Positions 1-8,153 of a DNA stretch of 64,000 nt are shown in pieces. The notes below the pieces were generated by a model. The model was given only the letters and a program-made list of their open reading frames with translations. It made no database searches and was not told the origin of the DNA. The DNA is from Rhizobium sp. (GTDB lineage: Bacteria > Pseudomonadota > Alphaproteobacteria > Rhizobiales > Rhizobiaceae), in contig JAHHDR010000001.1 in NCBI GenBank assembly GCA_019739215.1, positions 62,001 to 126,000 on the forward strand. Reading direction: 5' to 3'. Position numbers and translations under genes: made by a program. Position 1 is the first letter of the stretch. Every line of letters starts with the position of its first letter.

Positions 1-105
1 TGGCCGCTGGGGTCCGCCCTATCCGTGACCATGATGGCGATCGTCATGGTGGCTCTGCTGTTCTATGTCCGCAATGCCGGCGCGGGGAACCGCAGCCATG
101 GCTAG
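1..105 (+). CDS. potH: ABC transporter permease, C-terminal end (PotH-like), partial
   Basis: Only the last 34 codons lie in the window, in frame from base 1 to a TAG at 103-105. The residues form one hydrophobic segment (Ser-Val-Thr-Met-Met-Ala-Ile-Val-Met-Val-Ala-Leu-Leu) followed by a short polar tail, as at the end of a binding-protein-dependent permease. The next gene is a PotI-like permease whose likely ATG (98) overlaps this stop by 8 bases, and a PotF/PotD-like binding protein follows. This fragment is therefore inferred to be the first permease of a polyamine transporter. Too little is present to assign it from sequence alone. Confidence 0.6.
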   Translation, partial: WPLGSALSVTMMAIVMVALLFYVRNAGAGNRSHG

Positions 106-898
106 ATCCTTCGACGTCCGCCGCCAGCGCGGCTTCACCACCATCGCGATGATCACCTTCTTCGCGCTCTATCTGCCGATTGCAGTGCTGGTCGTCTTCG
201 CCTTCAACGCCGGCGAGAACCTGTCGCAATGGGAAGGCGTCTCCGTCCGCTGGTTCATAAAGGCCGCCGGCAATGCCCAGGTCATCGATGCCTCGCTGCG
301 CTCGCTGCAGATCGCCATCGTCGCCGCCATCGTCGCCACGAGCTGCGCCACGCTCGCCGCCATCGCCACGACCCGCACGCCGCCCTATCGCGGGCTGACG
401 GCAAAATATGCCTTTCTCAACGTGCCGCTGATGGTGCCGGAAATCGTAACCGCGGTGGCGCTGCTGATCGTCTTCTCGCGCATCAAGATCTGGACCGGCT
501 ATTCGGGCCTGGGCTACCTGATCGTCGCCCACACCGCCTTCTGCATCCCCTTCGCCTACCTGCCGATCCGGGCCCGCCTCGAGAGTATGGACCTGACGCT
601 GGAACGTGCCGCGGCCGATCTCTATGCGACACCGTTCAAGGCCTTCCGCTTTGTCACCCTGCCCTTGCTGTGGCCGGGCGTCCTGGCCGGTTTCATGCTT
701 GCATTCGTGATCTCGCTCGACGACGTCGTCATCACCGAGTTCGTCAAGTCCGGCGGGCAGGATACGCTGCCGACCTATATGCTCGGCCAGATCCGTCGTT
801 CGATCTCTCCGGAGGTCAATGCGATCTCGACGGCCTTCCTGGTCCTGTCGATCGCGGCCGTGACGGCCTTCTTCTTCATCAACAAGAAACGTGCATGA
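98..898 (+). CDS. potI: Polyamine ABC transporter permease (PotI-like)
   Basis: Inner-membrane permease of a spermidine/putrescine-type ABC importer, working with the upstream permease and the binding protein that follows. About six hydrophobic segments are visible, the first within residues 12-35. The cytoplasmic EAA-type loop is recognisable late in the protein (ERAAADLYATPFKAF, then LPLLWPGVLAGF); this is where the ATPase docks. The ATG at 98 is preferred over the in-frame ATG at 65: it gives an 8-base overlap with the upstream permease stop and a short charged N-terminus ahead of the first membrane span. The stop (896-898) is embedded in an ATGA that could also start the next gene. No ATPase gene is visible; it probably lies upstream of the window. 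Confidence 0.85.
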   Translation: MARSFDVRRQRGFTTIAMITFFALYLPIAVLVVFAFNAGENLSQWEGVSVRWFIKAAGNAQVIDASLRSLQIAIVAAIVATSCATLAAIATTRTPPYRGLTAKYAFLNVPLMVPEIVTAVALLIVFSRIKIWTGYSGLGYLIVAHTAFCIPFAYLPIRARLESMDLTLERAAADLYATPFKAFRFVTLPLLWPGVLAGFMLAFVISLDDVVITEFVKSGGQDTLPTYMLGQIRRSISPEVNAISTAFLVLSIAAVTAFFFINKKRA

Positions 899-918
899 AC
901 CACAAGAAAGGGAAAGAC

Positions 919-1953
919 ATGAAAAAGGGTAGGACAATTCTCGCGGCTGCCGCCATGCTGATGGCGGGCACCTCGCTCGCTCTCGCCGACGGCGAACTCA
1001 ACATCTACAACTGGGGCAACTATACCAGCCCTGAAATGATCAAAAAGTTCGAGACCACCCACAACGTCAAGGTCACGATCACCGACTTCGACTCCAACGA
1101 TACGGCGCTCGCAAAGATCCGCCAGGGCGGCCACGGCTTCGACGTCGTCATGCCGTCGCAGAGCTACATGGGCATCTGGCTTTCCGAAGGCCTCCTGATG
1201 GAGACCAACCCGGGCCAGATGGAGAATGGCAAGAACATTGCCGCCGAATGGGCCAATCCCGACTTCGATCCCGGCCGCAAATATTCCGCGCCCTGGCAGT
1301 GGGGTACCGTCGGCATCGTCGTCAATACGGATGTCTACAACGGCCCGGCCGACAGCTGGGGCCTGGTCTTCGACCCGCCGGCCGAGCTCAAGGGCAAGAT
1401 CAACGTCGTGCCGGAGATGAGCGACATCATCTATGCCGCGATCGTCTACAATGGCGGCAAGCTCTGCGAGACCGACAAGGAAATCCTGAAGAAGGCGCGC
1501 GACACCCTGGTCGCCGCCAAGCCGAGCTGGGTCGCCATGGAATATGGCACGATCGAGAAGATGGTGTCGGGTGACTTCTCCGCTGCCGTGGATTGGAACG
1601 GTTCGGCCTTCCGCCAACGCCTGCAGAAGCCCTCGATCAAGTATGTCTATCCCAAGGAAGGCTTCACCTACTGGTCCGACAACGCGGTCGTGCTGAAGGA
1701 CGCCAAGAACGTCGAGAATGCCAAGCTGTTCCAGAACTTCATCATGGATCCGGAAAACGCGGCGATGATCTCGGCCTTCGCGCGCTATGCCAACGGCATC
1801 GCCGGCTCCGAGGCTTTCATGCCGGCGGATATGAAGGGCGCACCTGAACTCAACGTGCCCGAGGACCGCAAGGCCGTGGCCGAATTCATGAAGCTCTGCG
1901 ACCCGGAAACGCAGGAAATCTATACGCGCATCTGGACGGAACTTCAGAAGTAA
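919..1953 (+). CDS. potF: Polyamine ABC transporter substrate-binding protein (PotD/PotF family)
   Basis: Periplasmic binding protein of about 344 residues that delivers a polyamine to the permeases encoded just upstream. A signal peptide is clear: Lys-Lys-Gly-Arg, a hydrophobic stretch rich in Ala and Leu, and likely cleavage after Ser-Leu-Ala-Leu-Ala. The mature start LNIYNWGNYTSPEMIKKFE is characteristic of the PotD/PotF family, as are VKVTITDFDSND and GFDVVMPS. The ATG at 919 follows a purine-rich AAAGGGAAAGAC. An in-frame ATG at 895 overlaps the potI stop as ATGA and would add eight polar residues, so it remains possible. A strong terminator follows at 1971-2003. Putrescine versus spermidine specificity cannot be read off. 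The acetylpolyamine hydrolase next door suggests that acetylated polyamines are among the ligands. Confidence 0.85.
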   Translation: MKKGRTILAAAAMLMAGTSLALADGELNIYNWGNYTSPEMIKKFETTHNVKVTITDFDSNDTALAKIRQGGHGFDVVMPSQSYMGIWLSEGLLMETNPGQMENGKNIAAEWANPDFDPGRKYSAPWQWGTVGIVVNTDVYNGPADSWGLVFDPPAELKGKINVVPEMSDIIYAAIVYNGGKLCETDKEILKKARDTLVAAKPSWVAMEYGTIEKMVSGDFSAAVDWNGSAFRQRLQKPSIKYVYPKEGFTYWSDNAVVLKDAKNVENAKLFQNFIMDPENAAMISAFARYANGIAGSEAFMPADMKGAPELNVPEDRKAVAEFMKLCDPETQEIYTRIWTELQK

Positions 1954-1970
1954 CCGATCCCCGACATGAC

Positions 1971-2003
1971 GGCCGCCTCACAAACCGGGAGGCGGCCATT
2001 TTT
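1971..2003 (+). terminator. Rho-independent terminator after potF
   Basis: A 9-base-pair stem (GGCCGCCTC at 1971-1979 pairing with GAGGCGGCC at 1989-1997) is followed by ATTTTT. It lies 18 bases past the potF stop, in the gap before the amidohydrolase gene, so it should separate the transporter transcript from the downstream gene at least partly. Confidence 0.8.
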
Positions 2004-2020
2004 CTCAATCGAGTATCCCT

Positions 2021-3052
2021 ATGAAGACCGTCTATTCGCCTCGCCATCACGGCCATTCCGGAAATTCCGAACTCGTGGCCGGTGCCATCGTGCCGGCCTA
2101 CGAAATGCCATCGCGCGCCGAATTCGTCCTGTCGCGCCTCAACGAGGTCCATCTCGGCCCCGTCATCGAACCCGCCGACCACAGCCTGGCCACGGCCGCG
2201 AAGGTGCATGACAAGGCCTATCTCGATTTCCTGCTGACGGTCTACGATCGCTGGACGGCGGAGGGCCGCACCGGCACCGCGCTGCCCTTCACCTGGCCGA
2301 CACGCGGCCTGCGCGGCGACAGGCTGCCGGAACATATCGACGGCCAACTCGGCTTCTATTCCTTCGACGGCGGCTGCGGCCATGTCGCCGGCACCTGGGA
2401 CGCGATCAAATCCTCGCATGACGTGGCGCTGACCGCGGCCGCTCTCGTCAACGCGGGTGAGACGGCCGCTTTCGCGCTCTGCCGCCCGCCGGGTCATCAC
2501 GCCGGCCACAATTTCATGGCTGGCTATTGCTACATCAACAACGCCGCCGTCGCCGCCCAGTGGTTCCGGGACCAGGGGGCCAGTCGCGTCTCGATCCTCG
2601 ATGTCGACTATCACCACGGCAACGGCACCCAGGAGATCTTCTATCGCCGCGGCGACGTGCAGGTGATCAATCTTCATGCCGACCCGATGCAGGAATATCC
2701 CTACTTCCTCGGCCACGCCGACGAGACAGGCGAAGGCGCGGGCGAGGGCTTCAACGTCAACTACCCGATGCGCTGGGGCACAAGCTGGCAGAGCTGGAAC
2801 GACGCGCTCGAGGACGGCTGCCGGAAGCTTGCGGACTACGCGCCGGACGTGGTCGTCGTGTCGCTCGGCGTCGACACCTACGAGAAGGACCCGATCTCGA
2901 AATTCAAGCTGAAGACCGACGACTTTCCCAAGATCGGCGCACGGATCGCAAAACTGGGCCTGCCGACGCTTTTCGTCATGGAAGGCGGCTATGCCGTCGC
3001 CGAGATCGGCACCAACGCCGTCGGCGTGCTGACAGGCTTCGAGGGGTCCTGA
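2021..3052 (+). CDS. aphA: Acetylpolyamine amidohydrolase (histone deacetylase family)
   Basis: A 343-residue zinc hydrolase that removes acetyl groups from acetylated polyamines. The fold family is shown by CRPPGHHAG (tandem His159-His160), DVDYHHGNGTQ (Asp196 and His198), SLGVDTYEKDP (Asp285) and MEGGYAV (Tyr324). From memory of the Mycoplana ramosa enzyme (341 residues; zinc ligands Asp195, His197, Asp284; Tyr323), every key residue here is offset by exactly one, which strongly supports the subclass over a generic HDAC-like protein. The ATG at 2021 is the first start after the potF terminator. Location beside a polyamine importer suggests that it prepares imported acetylpolyamines for use as carbon or nitrogen source. 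Confidence 0.9.
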   Translation: MKTVYSPRHHGHSGNSELVAGAIVPAYEMPSRAEFVLSRLNEVHLGPVIEPADHSLATAAKVHDKAYLDFLLTVYDRWTAEGRTGTALPFTWPTRGLRGDRLPEHIDGQLGFYSFDGGCGHVAGTWDAIKSSHDVALTAAALVNAGETAAFALCRPPGHHAGHNFMAGYCYINNAAVAAQWFRDQGASRVSILDVDYHHGNGTQEIFYRRGDVQVINLHADPMQEYPYFLGHADETGEGAGEGFNVNYPMRWGTSWQSWNDALEDGCRKLADYAPDVVVVSLGVDTYEKDPISKFKLKTDDFPKIGARIAKLGLPTLFVMEGGYAVAEIGTNAVGVLTGFEGS

Positions 3053-3113
3053 CATCATCCGGCCGTCACGATCCGTCAAATTGGCGGCGAATGGCACCCA
3101 CCCTCTCTTGCAA

Positions 3114-3143
3114 TGGCGCCTGAAACCTGTTAGTCAGGCGCCA
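3114..3143. repeat. Perfect 10-bp inverted repeat before tRNA-Val
   Basis: TGGCGCCTGA (3114-3123) and TCAGGCGCCA (3134-3143) are exact reverse complements with a 10-base loop. The repeat lies between the end of aphA and the tRNA. No T-tract follows directly, so it is not a classical terminator for aphA, although it could still act as one or mark a processing site. Confidence 0.5.
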
Positions 3144-3187
3144 ATTCCGCCGAAGAACTTCAATTCGTTGTTGTTTTTCAAAAGGAT

Positions 3188-3262
3188 GGGCGTGTAGCTC
3201 AGCGGGAGAGCACTTCGTTCACACCGAAGGGGTCACAGGTTCGATCCCTGTCACGCCCACCA
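3188..3262 (+). tRNA. tRNA-Val (CAC)
   Basis: A full 75-base cloverleaf can be folded by hand. The acceptor stem is GGGCGTG (3188-3194) with CACGCCC (3252-3258). The D-arm holds TAGCTCAGCGGGAGAG, and the anticodon stem CTTCG/CGAAG encloses the loop TTCACAC, giving anticodon CAC. The T-arm is ACAGGTTCGATCCCTGT. The discriminator base is A and CCA is encoded. Flanking bases 3181-3189 also pair with 3260-3268, so the precursor can form a longer stem. Confidence 0.95.
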
Positions 3263-3403
3263 TCCTTTCCTCAAACAATTTCAGCAATCTGGATCGCAAG
3301 GACCCGTCAGCCAATCCCGTTGGCGTCAACTTCGGTCACACTCTGGTCACAGAGGATCTCTTACGGCTTCGATACGCCGTCGATACATCATTTGATGTCC
3401 ATG

Positions 3404-4216
3404 TCATTTCCATTTCCCGGCCCATTGCTTCAATTCGAGCCGGGCCTTCTCCGGCCATCCCTTCACCGGTGGATAAACGACAATCTTCTCATCGAAGGGC
3501 TTCCAGGCGACGTAAGCCGTGCGCGTGCGAGCATCCAGGAACACCATCGCTTCCTGTTCGCCGCACATATGGCGGGAGCAAGCGCTACCGACGAAGTCAT
3601 CACCGAGGAATCGCCCGCTGCCCGTGCCGACGATGATGCCTTGGAACTCCGAAAGCCTCGGCCCCAATAGTCGGGACACGTCATCGCCGATCTCCGCATT
3701 CTGAAAGATATCGGCGGGGTGCTCGATTGATCGCTCGAGAAGCGCATCCCAACCGGTATTTGCCGTGGGCCGGAATTCTTCGTCAGCCAGCTTCGTAATT
3801 CCCGAGTCAGGCTTCCATACCCAATGCTCGCGACCCTTTCCCGGAACGTTGTTTGTCGAGAATGCGATTTCCGAAGCGCCGATTTTGTAGTTGATGGCGC
3901 TGCAGATCTCCAGCGGACCATCGATGCGAGGATCGCCGGAAGGCGGAAATGAAACGACAAACGGCGTGCCGTCACAGGCGTTGCCGCCATTCGAACTTTT
4001 TCCGATCAGGACCGGCACTCCGGCAACCACCGCAACATCTTCGAACGCCAAAATGGCATTGCGATGCAGTTCGCGACCATCGATCTTCAGGGACATTTCC
4101 GGATAATCGCCGTCGACAGACACCGAATGTCCGAAGAAGCGACCCAATTCCGGAGAGGCGGCGAATGCTGGATTGATGACCAGCATCGCGACAAGACCCA
4201 ACAAAAATTTCCGCAC
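3404..4216 (-). CDS. Exported protein of unknown function with an Ivy-like CxxHxC motif
   Basis: A 270-residue protein with a clear signal peptide: RKFLLGLVAML and cleavage after NPAFA. Its role is unknown. Near the C-terminus, Cys213-x2-His216-x-Cys218, followed by a strand ending in Val-Phe-Leu-Asp and then AYVAWKP, resembles the CKPHDC loop and following strands of the Ivy (vertebrate lysozyme inhibitor) family. Only this segment resembles Ivy, and the first ~190 residues match nothing I recognise. The gene is isolated between a tRNA and a LysR gene, on the opposite strand to its neighbours, and by eye has lower GC than they do, which would fit horizontal acquisition at the tRNA. Confidence is high that it is a gene and low for function. 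Confidence 0.6.
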   Translation of the reverse strand: MRKFLLGLVAMLVINPAFAASPELGRFFGHSVSVDGDYPEMSLKIDGRELHRNAILAFEDVAVVAGVPVLIGKSSNGGNACDGTPFVVSFPPSGDPRIDGPLEICSAINYKIGASEIAFSTNNVPGKGREHWVWKPDSGITKLADEEFRPTANTGWDALLERSIEHPADIFQNAEIGDDVSRLLGPRLSEFQGIIVGTGSGRFLGDDFVGSACSRHMCGEQEAMVFLDARTRTAYVAWKPFDEKIVVYPPVKGWPEKARLELKQWAGKWK

Positions 4217-4625
4217 GCTGCGACTCCATCTCGACAGTGTTGGATGAAGTATGACTCAATTTCTCCACAGGTCCAAGATCAAACGGCGATGTCTATTAAC
4301 CATCAAGGACTATCAATCGAGACTTGCGGTGGAAACCGAGCTTCGTCAGGCTGCTGACACTGCAGAAACAAGGATTGGCACTCACCAACCCCACGGAATC
4401 TCTCTGTACTGCCGCTCAGGTGAACATATTAGACGACCGCTATACTTGGAATATTCCGACCATGGGGATACCCGAACCAGTGCTTTCGGCACAGCGCCGC
4501 CTGACTGGCGGCCGCTGGAGCAGTTCCGAGACCAGTTCCTGCACGGGCGCTCCGCATCACTTTCTCCAGCAGTGGTTCTGATTTTCTGATAAAGCTTGCC
4601 CCGAATTCAGATTGTCGAGGCCGCC
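4217..4625. other. Gene-free stretch, nothing recognised
   Basis: About 409 bases between the exported-protein gene and the LysR gene. Short open frames occur in several phases, but none gives a recognisable protein or a convincing ribosome binding site. By eye it has lower GC than the surroundings. It must hold the promoter of the leftward exported-protein gene and possibly that of the LysR gene. Confidence 0.4.
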
Positions 4626-5525
4626 ATGACGCTCAGTCTCCGCCAGATCCGTTATTTCACCGCCACCGCCGAGGCCGGGCAGGTGTCGCAGGCGGCAGTC
4701 AATCTCTCAATCTCACAATCGGCCGTGACCACCGCGATCAAGGAGTTGGAGGAAACGGTCGGTGCGTCGCTGTTCGATCGGACCTCGCATGGCATGGAAC
4801 TGACCGCGGCGGGCCGGCGCCTGCTGGCGCAGGCCTACGAAATTCTCCAGAAGGTCGAGGAGATGACCCAGCTCTCGGTCGTGCCCAACACGGTCAAGGG
4901 CACGCTGACGGTCGCGGCGACCTACACGGTAATCGGCTACTTCCTGCCCAGCCATTTCGAGCGCCTCAGCCGGCAATATCCGGGGATCAACATCCAGCTG
5001 TTCGAGCTCAACCGGGAGAGCGTCGAGGAGGGGCTGCTCACCAACCGATACGACATCGCCGTCTTGCTGACCTCGAACATCCTCAATTCCGAACTGGTGA
5101 CAGAGAAACTGCTGAGCTCGCAGCGGCGGCTCTGGGTCCCCGCGCGGCACCGGTTGCTGTCGCTACCCTCGGTCGGCCTGCGCGAGGTCACGGACGAGAA
5201 CTACATCATGCTGACGGTGGACGAGGCCTCGCATACCGCGATGAAATACTGGAGCCAGAGCCCCTACCTGCCGAAGATCACCCTGCGCACCTCCTCGGTC
5301 GAGGCGGTCCGCTCTCTCGTCGCCAACAGCCAGGGCGTGGCGATCCTCTCCGACATGGTCCACCGCCCGTGGTCGCTTGAGGGCCGGCGCATAGAAACGA
5401 TCGTGCTGCGCGACCCGATACCATCCATGGATGTCGGCCTCGCCTGGCGGCGCAACGCGGAATTCTCGCCTGCCATGGAAGCCGTCCGGTCCTATTTCCG
5501 CCGGTCGTTCAACATTCCCGAATAA
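4626..5525 (+). CDS. LysR-family transcriptional regulator
   Basis: A 299-residue LysR-type regulator. The N-terminal winged helix-turn-helix is evident in TLSLRQIRYFTATAEAGQ, then SISQSAVTTAIKELEETVG and LFDRTSHGMELTAAG. It is followed by a periplasmic-binding-protein-like effector domain that begins near VKGTLTVAATYTV. The ATG at 4626 follows GTCGAGG, and an upstream in-frame TTG at 4596 would add ten residues not seen in the family. LysR genes often regulate a divergent neighbour, but here the divergent gene is more than 400 bases away and the downstream gene is a peptidase about 100 bases on. The target and effector are unknown. Confidence 0.85.
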   Translation: MTLSLRQIRYFTATAEAGQVSQAAVNLSISQSAVTTAIKELEETVGASLFDRTSHGMELTAAGRRLLAQAYEILQKVEEMTQLSVVPNTVKGTLTVAATYTVIGYFLPSHFERLSRQYPGINIQLFELNRESVEEGLLTNRYDIAVLLTSNILNSELVTEKLLSSQRRLWVPARHRLLSLPSVGLREVTDENYIMLTVDEASHTAMKYWSQSPYLPKITLRTSSVEAVRSLVANSQGVAILSDMVHRPWSLEGRRIETIVLRDPIPSMDVGLAWRRNAEFSPAMEAVRSYFRRSFNIPE

Positions 5526-5625
5526 CCCCGCGACGGCACGAACCTTTGCGCGCATCCCGCACGTCCGCCTTTTCGTCCCAATCCGCCCATAACAATTGTC
5601 AGGCAACCGTCGAAATGGAGTGGCC

Positions 5626-6609
5626 ATGTCCGTCCGATCCGCTCTCGCCGCGCTGGCCCTGCTCGCCGCGTCTCCCGCAATGGCGCTCGAACTCCGGCTG
5701 CCGGCCGACTGCCGGCTGGGCGAGGACTGCTTCCTGCAACAGTTTCCCGACATGAAGAAGGGTGACGGCGCCATCGACCCCTTCTGCGGCATCGCCACCT
5801 ATGACGGCCATGACGGCGTCGACCTGCGGGTCCTGTCGATGAAGGACATCACCCGCGCCGTGCCGGTGGTCGCGGTGGCGGACGGCGAAGTGCTGCGCGG
5901 CCGAGACGGGGTCGAGGATCGTCTGGTCGACACGCCGGGAGCACGCGAGGCCATCATGCCAAGGGCATGCGGCAACGGCGTGGTCATCGCCCATGCCGAC
6001 GGCCTGGAAACGCAATACTGCCATCTCCGCCGCGGCAGCATCGTGGTGCGGCCCGGCCAGAAGCTCAAGGCAGGCGACAAGATCGGCGAGGTCGGCGCCT
6101 CCGGCCTTGCCCAGTTTCCGCATGTCCATCTCACCGTCCGGCTCGACGGCGCCGAGGTGGACCCGCTGACCGGTCGCAAGGTCGGCGAGGACTGTGTTGC
6201 CGACCCTTCGGACGCCAGGCCGCTGTTTTCCCCGGCCGTCATGGCGATGATGAAGCCGCTCCAGCCGGAGATACTGGGCCTTGGCCTGTCGGGGTCCCTC
6301 GTCGACTATGACACGCTGGTTGTCGATGGCCCTCCGCCGCAGGCCACGACCGCCGATGCCGTGCGCGTCGCCTGGGTGTGGCTGGCCAACGTCAAGGTTG
6401 GCGATACGTTGCGGATCGTGCTGGACGGCCCGGACGGCGAGCGGCTGACCGACAACACCACCAAGCCGCTCGATCGCAATAAGGCGATCTATTTCAGCTA
6501 TGCCGGCAAGAAGGGCAGCCCGGTGCCGGGATCATACAGGCTGGACGTGACGGTGCTGCGCGACGGCAGCCCGGTGGTGAACCGGTCAAGGCAGATCACG
6601 GTCGAATAG
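5626..6609 (+). CDS. M23-family peptidoglycan-type metallopeptidase, exported
   Basis: A 327-residue secreted protein. Signal peptide: SVRSALAALALLAASPAMA. The M23 (LytM-type) zinc site is visible as His62-x3-Asp66 in DGHDGVDLR and His166-x-His168 in FPHVHLTV, with an additional His133 in YCHLRRG. The remaining ~120 C-terminal residues form a beta-rich domain without a familiar motif; they may position the enzyme or bind wall glycan. All expected metal ligands are present, so endopeptidase activity on peptidoglycan cross-links is plausible, although some M23 relatives act only as activators. The ATG at 5626 follows GGAG at 6-base spacing. An upstream TTG start at 5596 is unlikely because it would put polar residues before the signal peptide. 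Confidence 0.8.
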   Translation: MSVRSALAALALLAASPAMALELRLPADCRLGEDCFLQQFPDMKKGDGAIDPFCGIATYDGHDGVDLRVLSMKDITRAVPVVAVADGEVLRGRDGVEDRLVDTPGAREAIMPRACGNGVVIAHADGLETQYCHLRRGSIVVRPGQKLKAGDKIGEVGASGLAQFPHVHLTVRLDGAEVDPLTGRKVGEDCVADPSDARPLFSPAVMAMMKPLQPEILGLGLSGSLVDYDTLVVDGPPPQATTADAVRVAWVWLANVKVGDTLRIVLDGPDGERLTDNTTKPLDRNKAIYFSYAGKKGSPVPGSYRLDVTVLRDGSPVVNRSRQITVE

Positions 6610-6658
6610 CCGGTTTGGCCGGCCTTTCACATCGCTTCCGCGGGTGGGAATGCAGCGC

Positions 6659-6973
6659 CTAATCCATGTGGAACACCCGGGTGAGCGGAACCTGAACCGG
6701 CATGTTGTCCGCCTCCACCGCCATGAGGTCGGCCATATGGTCCCACCATTTTCGCATCACGGCTTCGGCAGGCAGCCGGTCCATGGTGTGATCCTCCGGT
6801 CGTTTCAGGATGGCGAATAGATGGTTCGTCTCCTCGTCGAGCCAGATCGAATAGTCCGACACCCCTGCCGACTTGAGCAGCGCGACGAGCTCCGGCCAGA
6901 TCATGTCGTGCCGTCGCCGATATTCCGCCTTCTGGCCGGGATTGAGGACCATGCGGAATGCAATCGTCTCCAT
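6659..6973 (-). CDS. rhaM: L-rhamnose mutarotase
   Basis: A 104-residue protein, the same length as E. coli RhaM, which interconverts alpha- and beta-L-rhamnopyranose. The motif [12 protein letters not shown] carries His22, the catalytic histidine position of the family, and [17 protein letters not shown] and [12 protein letters not shown] are also typical. The start at 6973 follows GGAAG on the minus strand. No other rhamnose genes (isomerase, kinase, aldolase) are near. The gene is divergent from a MarR-type regulator starting at 7134, and the 160 bases between them probably hold both promoters. Dimeric alpha/beta-barrel relatives of this family can act on other sugars or be uncharacterised. 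Confidence 0.8.
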   Translation of the reverse strand: METIAFRMVLNPGQKAEYRRRHDMIWPELVALLKSAGVSDYSIWLDEETNHLFAILKRPEDHTMDRLPAEAVMRKWWDHMADLMAVEADNMPVQVPLTRVFHMD

Positions 6974-7133
6974 ATGAGCTTCCACTAACTTACTGATATC
7001 GCACGACAATGGCACATTTCACCAATTGGCTTATAGGATTGTTCATCCTCATCAGGCAAAGCAATTGACGGAGATTTCCTTCTGTCATCCTTATCCCGCG
7101 CGCCCCGTTGAACGGCCGGGGCCGGAGGAAGCC

Positions 7134-7565
7134 ATGACGACACCATCCGCCACCGCACTTGCCGACCGGCTTGAACTGCTCGCCCGCATGATGCATGCAC
7201 GCGGCTACCAGCATGACATGTTTCCGGCGCAATGGGTGGCACTGCGCTACTTTTCCAAGGCGCGGCGGGATCTGTGCACGGCGAGCGAACTCGCCCGCTT
7301 CCAGGGCATGGCGAACGGCCCCGTTAGCCGCACCGTTCGCACCCTCCTGCAGAAAGGCTTGCTGACAAAGGCCCGCGAACAGCCCCGCGGCAAGGCGGAA
7401 ATCCTCGAACTGACGACATCGGGCCGTTCGCTGCTAAAGTTTGATCCGAGCCGGGAACTGGAGACGATCCTGTCGAGCATGGGCGACGACGCGCGCATCC
7501 TTCTCGGCGACACGCTTGACATGCTGATCCGGCGCCTGTCCTTGCCGCTCGCAAAGACGGCTTGA
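7134..7565 (+). CDS. MarR-family transcriptional regulator
   Basis: A 143-residue winged-helix protein. The DNA-binding core is LCTASELARFQGMANGPVS, followed by a recognition helix (RTVRTLLQKGLL) and a beta wing (KAEILELTTSGRSLL). A strong Shine-Dalgarno, GGAGGAA, precedes the ATG at 7134. It is transcribed away from rhaM, so control of that gene or of itself is the simplest guess. The ligand is unknown. Confidence 0.8.
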   Translation: MTTPSATALADRLELLARMMHARGYQHDMFPAQWVALRYFSKARRDLCTASELARFQGMANGPVSRTVRTLLQKGLLTKAREQPRGKAEILELTTSGRSLLKFDPSRELETILSSMGDDARILLGDTLDMLIRRLSLPLAKTA

Positions 7566-7568
7566 CGA

Positions 7569-8153
7569 TCAGCGGAGGCTCGGCGGGACGGCGCCATCGG
7601 GATCACGCTGCCGCTCATCCGCAGCACGCCGGGCGGCCTCGGCGAAATCCTCGGCCACCCCGTCGCGTCGCGGCTCCTTCCAGAGAAGATCGTTGAAAAG
7701 CCCCGCGGTATGCATGAGCGCCAGTTGCTCCGACATCTTGTCCAATGCGCTGGTCCAGCCCCAGCGGTGGTCTTGGCAATCCTGAAAATTGCCGAACTGT
7801 TCCTGGCGGAATCGCATGTTCGTGCGGCCATCGCCCAGGTCGTCGAAATGGATTGTTACCAGTGTCTCGTAGCGGTGCCAGTGCATCGAGGATGAAAAGA
7901 CCAGCTTCGATGGCGCCTCGATGGCATGGTAGGTGCCCCATACCCAGGTCTCGACCTTGCCCTCGAACATGCAGAACCGCCAGCCGCCGCCGACCCTGAA
8001 ATCCAAATCGCAGGTGGTCAGGCTGTGGCCGCGCGGGCCATACCAGCGGATCAGGTGCTGCGGGCGCGTCCACATCGCAAAGACGATGTCGCGCGGCGCA
8101 TCGAAGATGCGTTCGAAGGCGAGAACCCGCTCGGACACGTTCATGATATTCAT
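7569..8153 (-). CDS. SRPBCC/AHSA1-domain protein
   Basis: A 194-residue protein of the START-like AHSA1 family, whose beta-barrel cavity binds hydrophobic ligands or client proteins. Diagnostic features are FDAPRDIVFAMWTRPQHLIRWYGP near the N-terminus, DLDFRVGGGWRF, and late GWTSALDKMSEQLA. The last ~35 residues are charged and beyond the usual domain. The ATG (8153) overlaps the ArsR stop in an ATGA, so the two are translationally coupled. ArsR-AHSA1 pairs are common in bacteria, but the stimulus is generally unknown. Confidence 0.8.
   Translation of the reverse strand: MNIMNVSERVLAFERIFDAPRDIVFAMWTRPQHLIRWYGPRGHSLTTCDLDFRVGGGWRFCMFEGKVETWVWGTYHAIEAPSKLVFSSSMHWHRYETLVTIHFDDLGDGRTNMRFRQEQFGNFQDCQDHRWGWTSALDKMSEQLALMHTAGLFNDLLWKEPRRDGVAEDFAEAARRAADERQRDPDGAVPPSLR

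Noticed and set aside
3263..3403. Integrase or phage remnant after the tRNA
   Set aside because: Translation in all frames gives no integrase motif, and no second copy of the tRNA 3' end was noticed.
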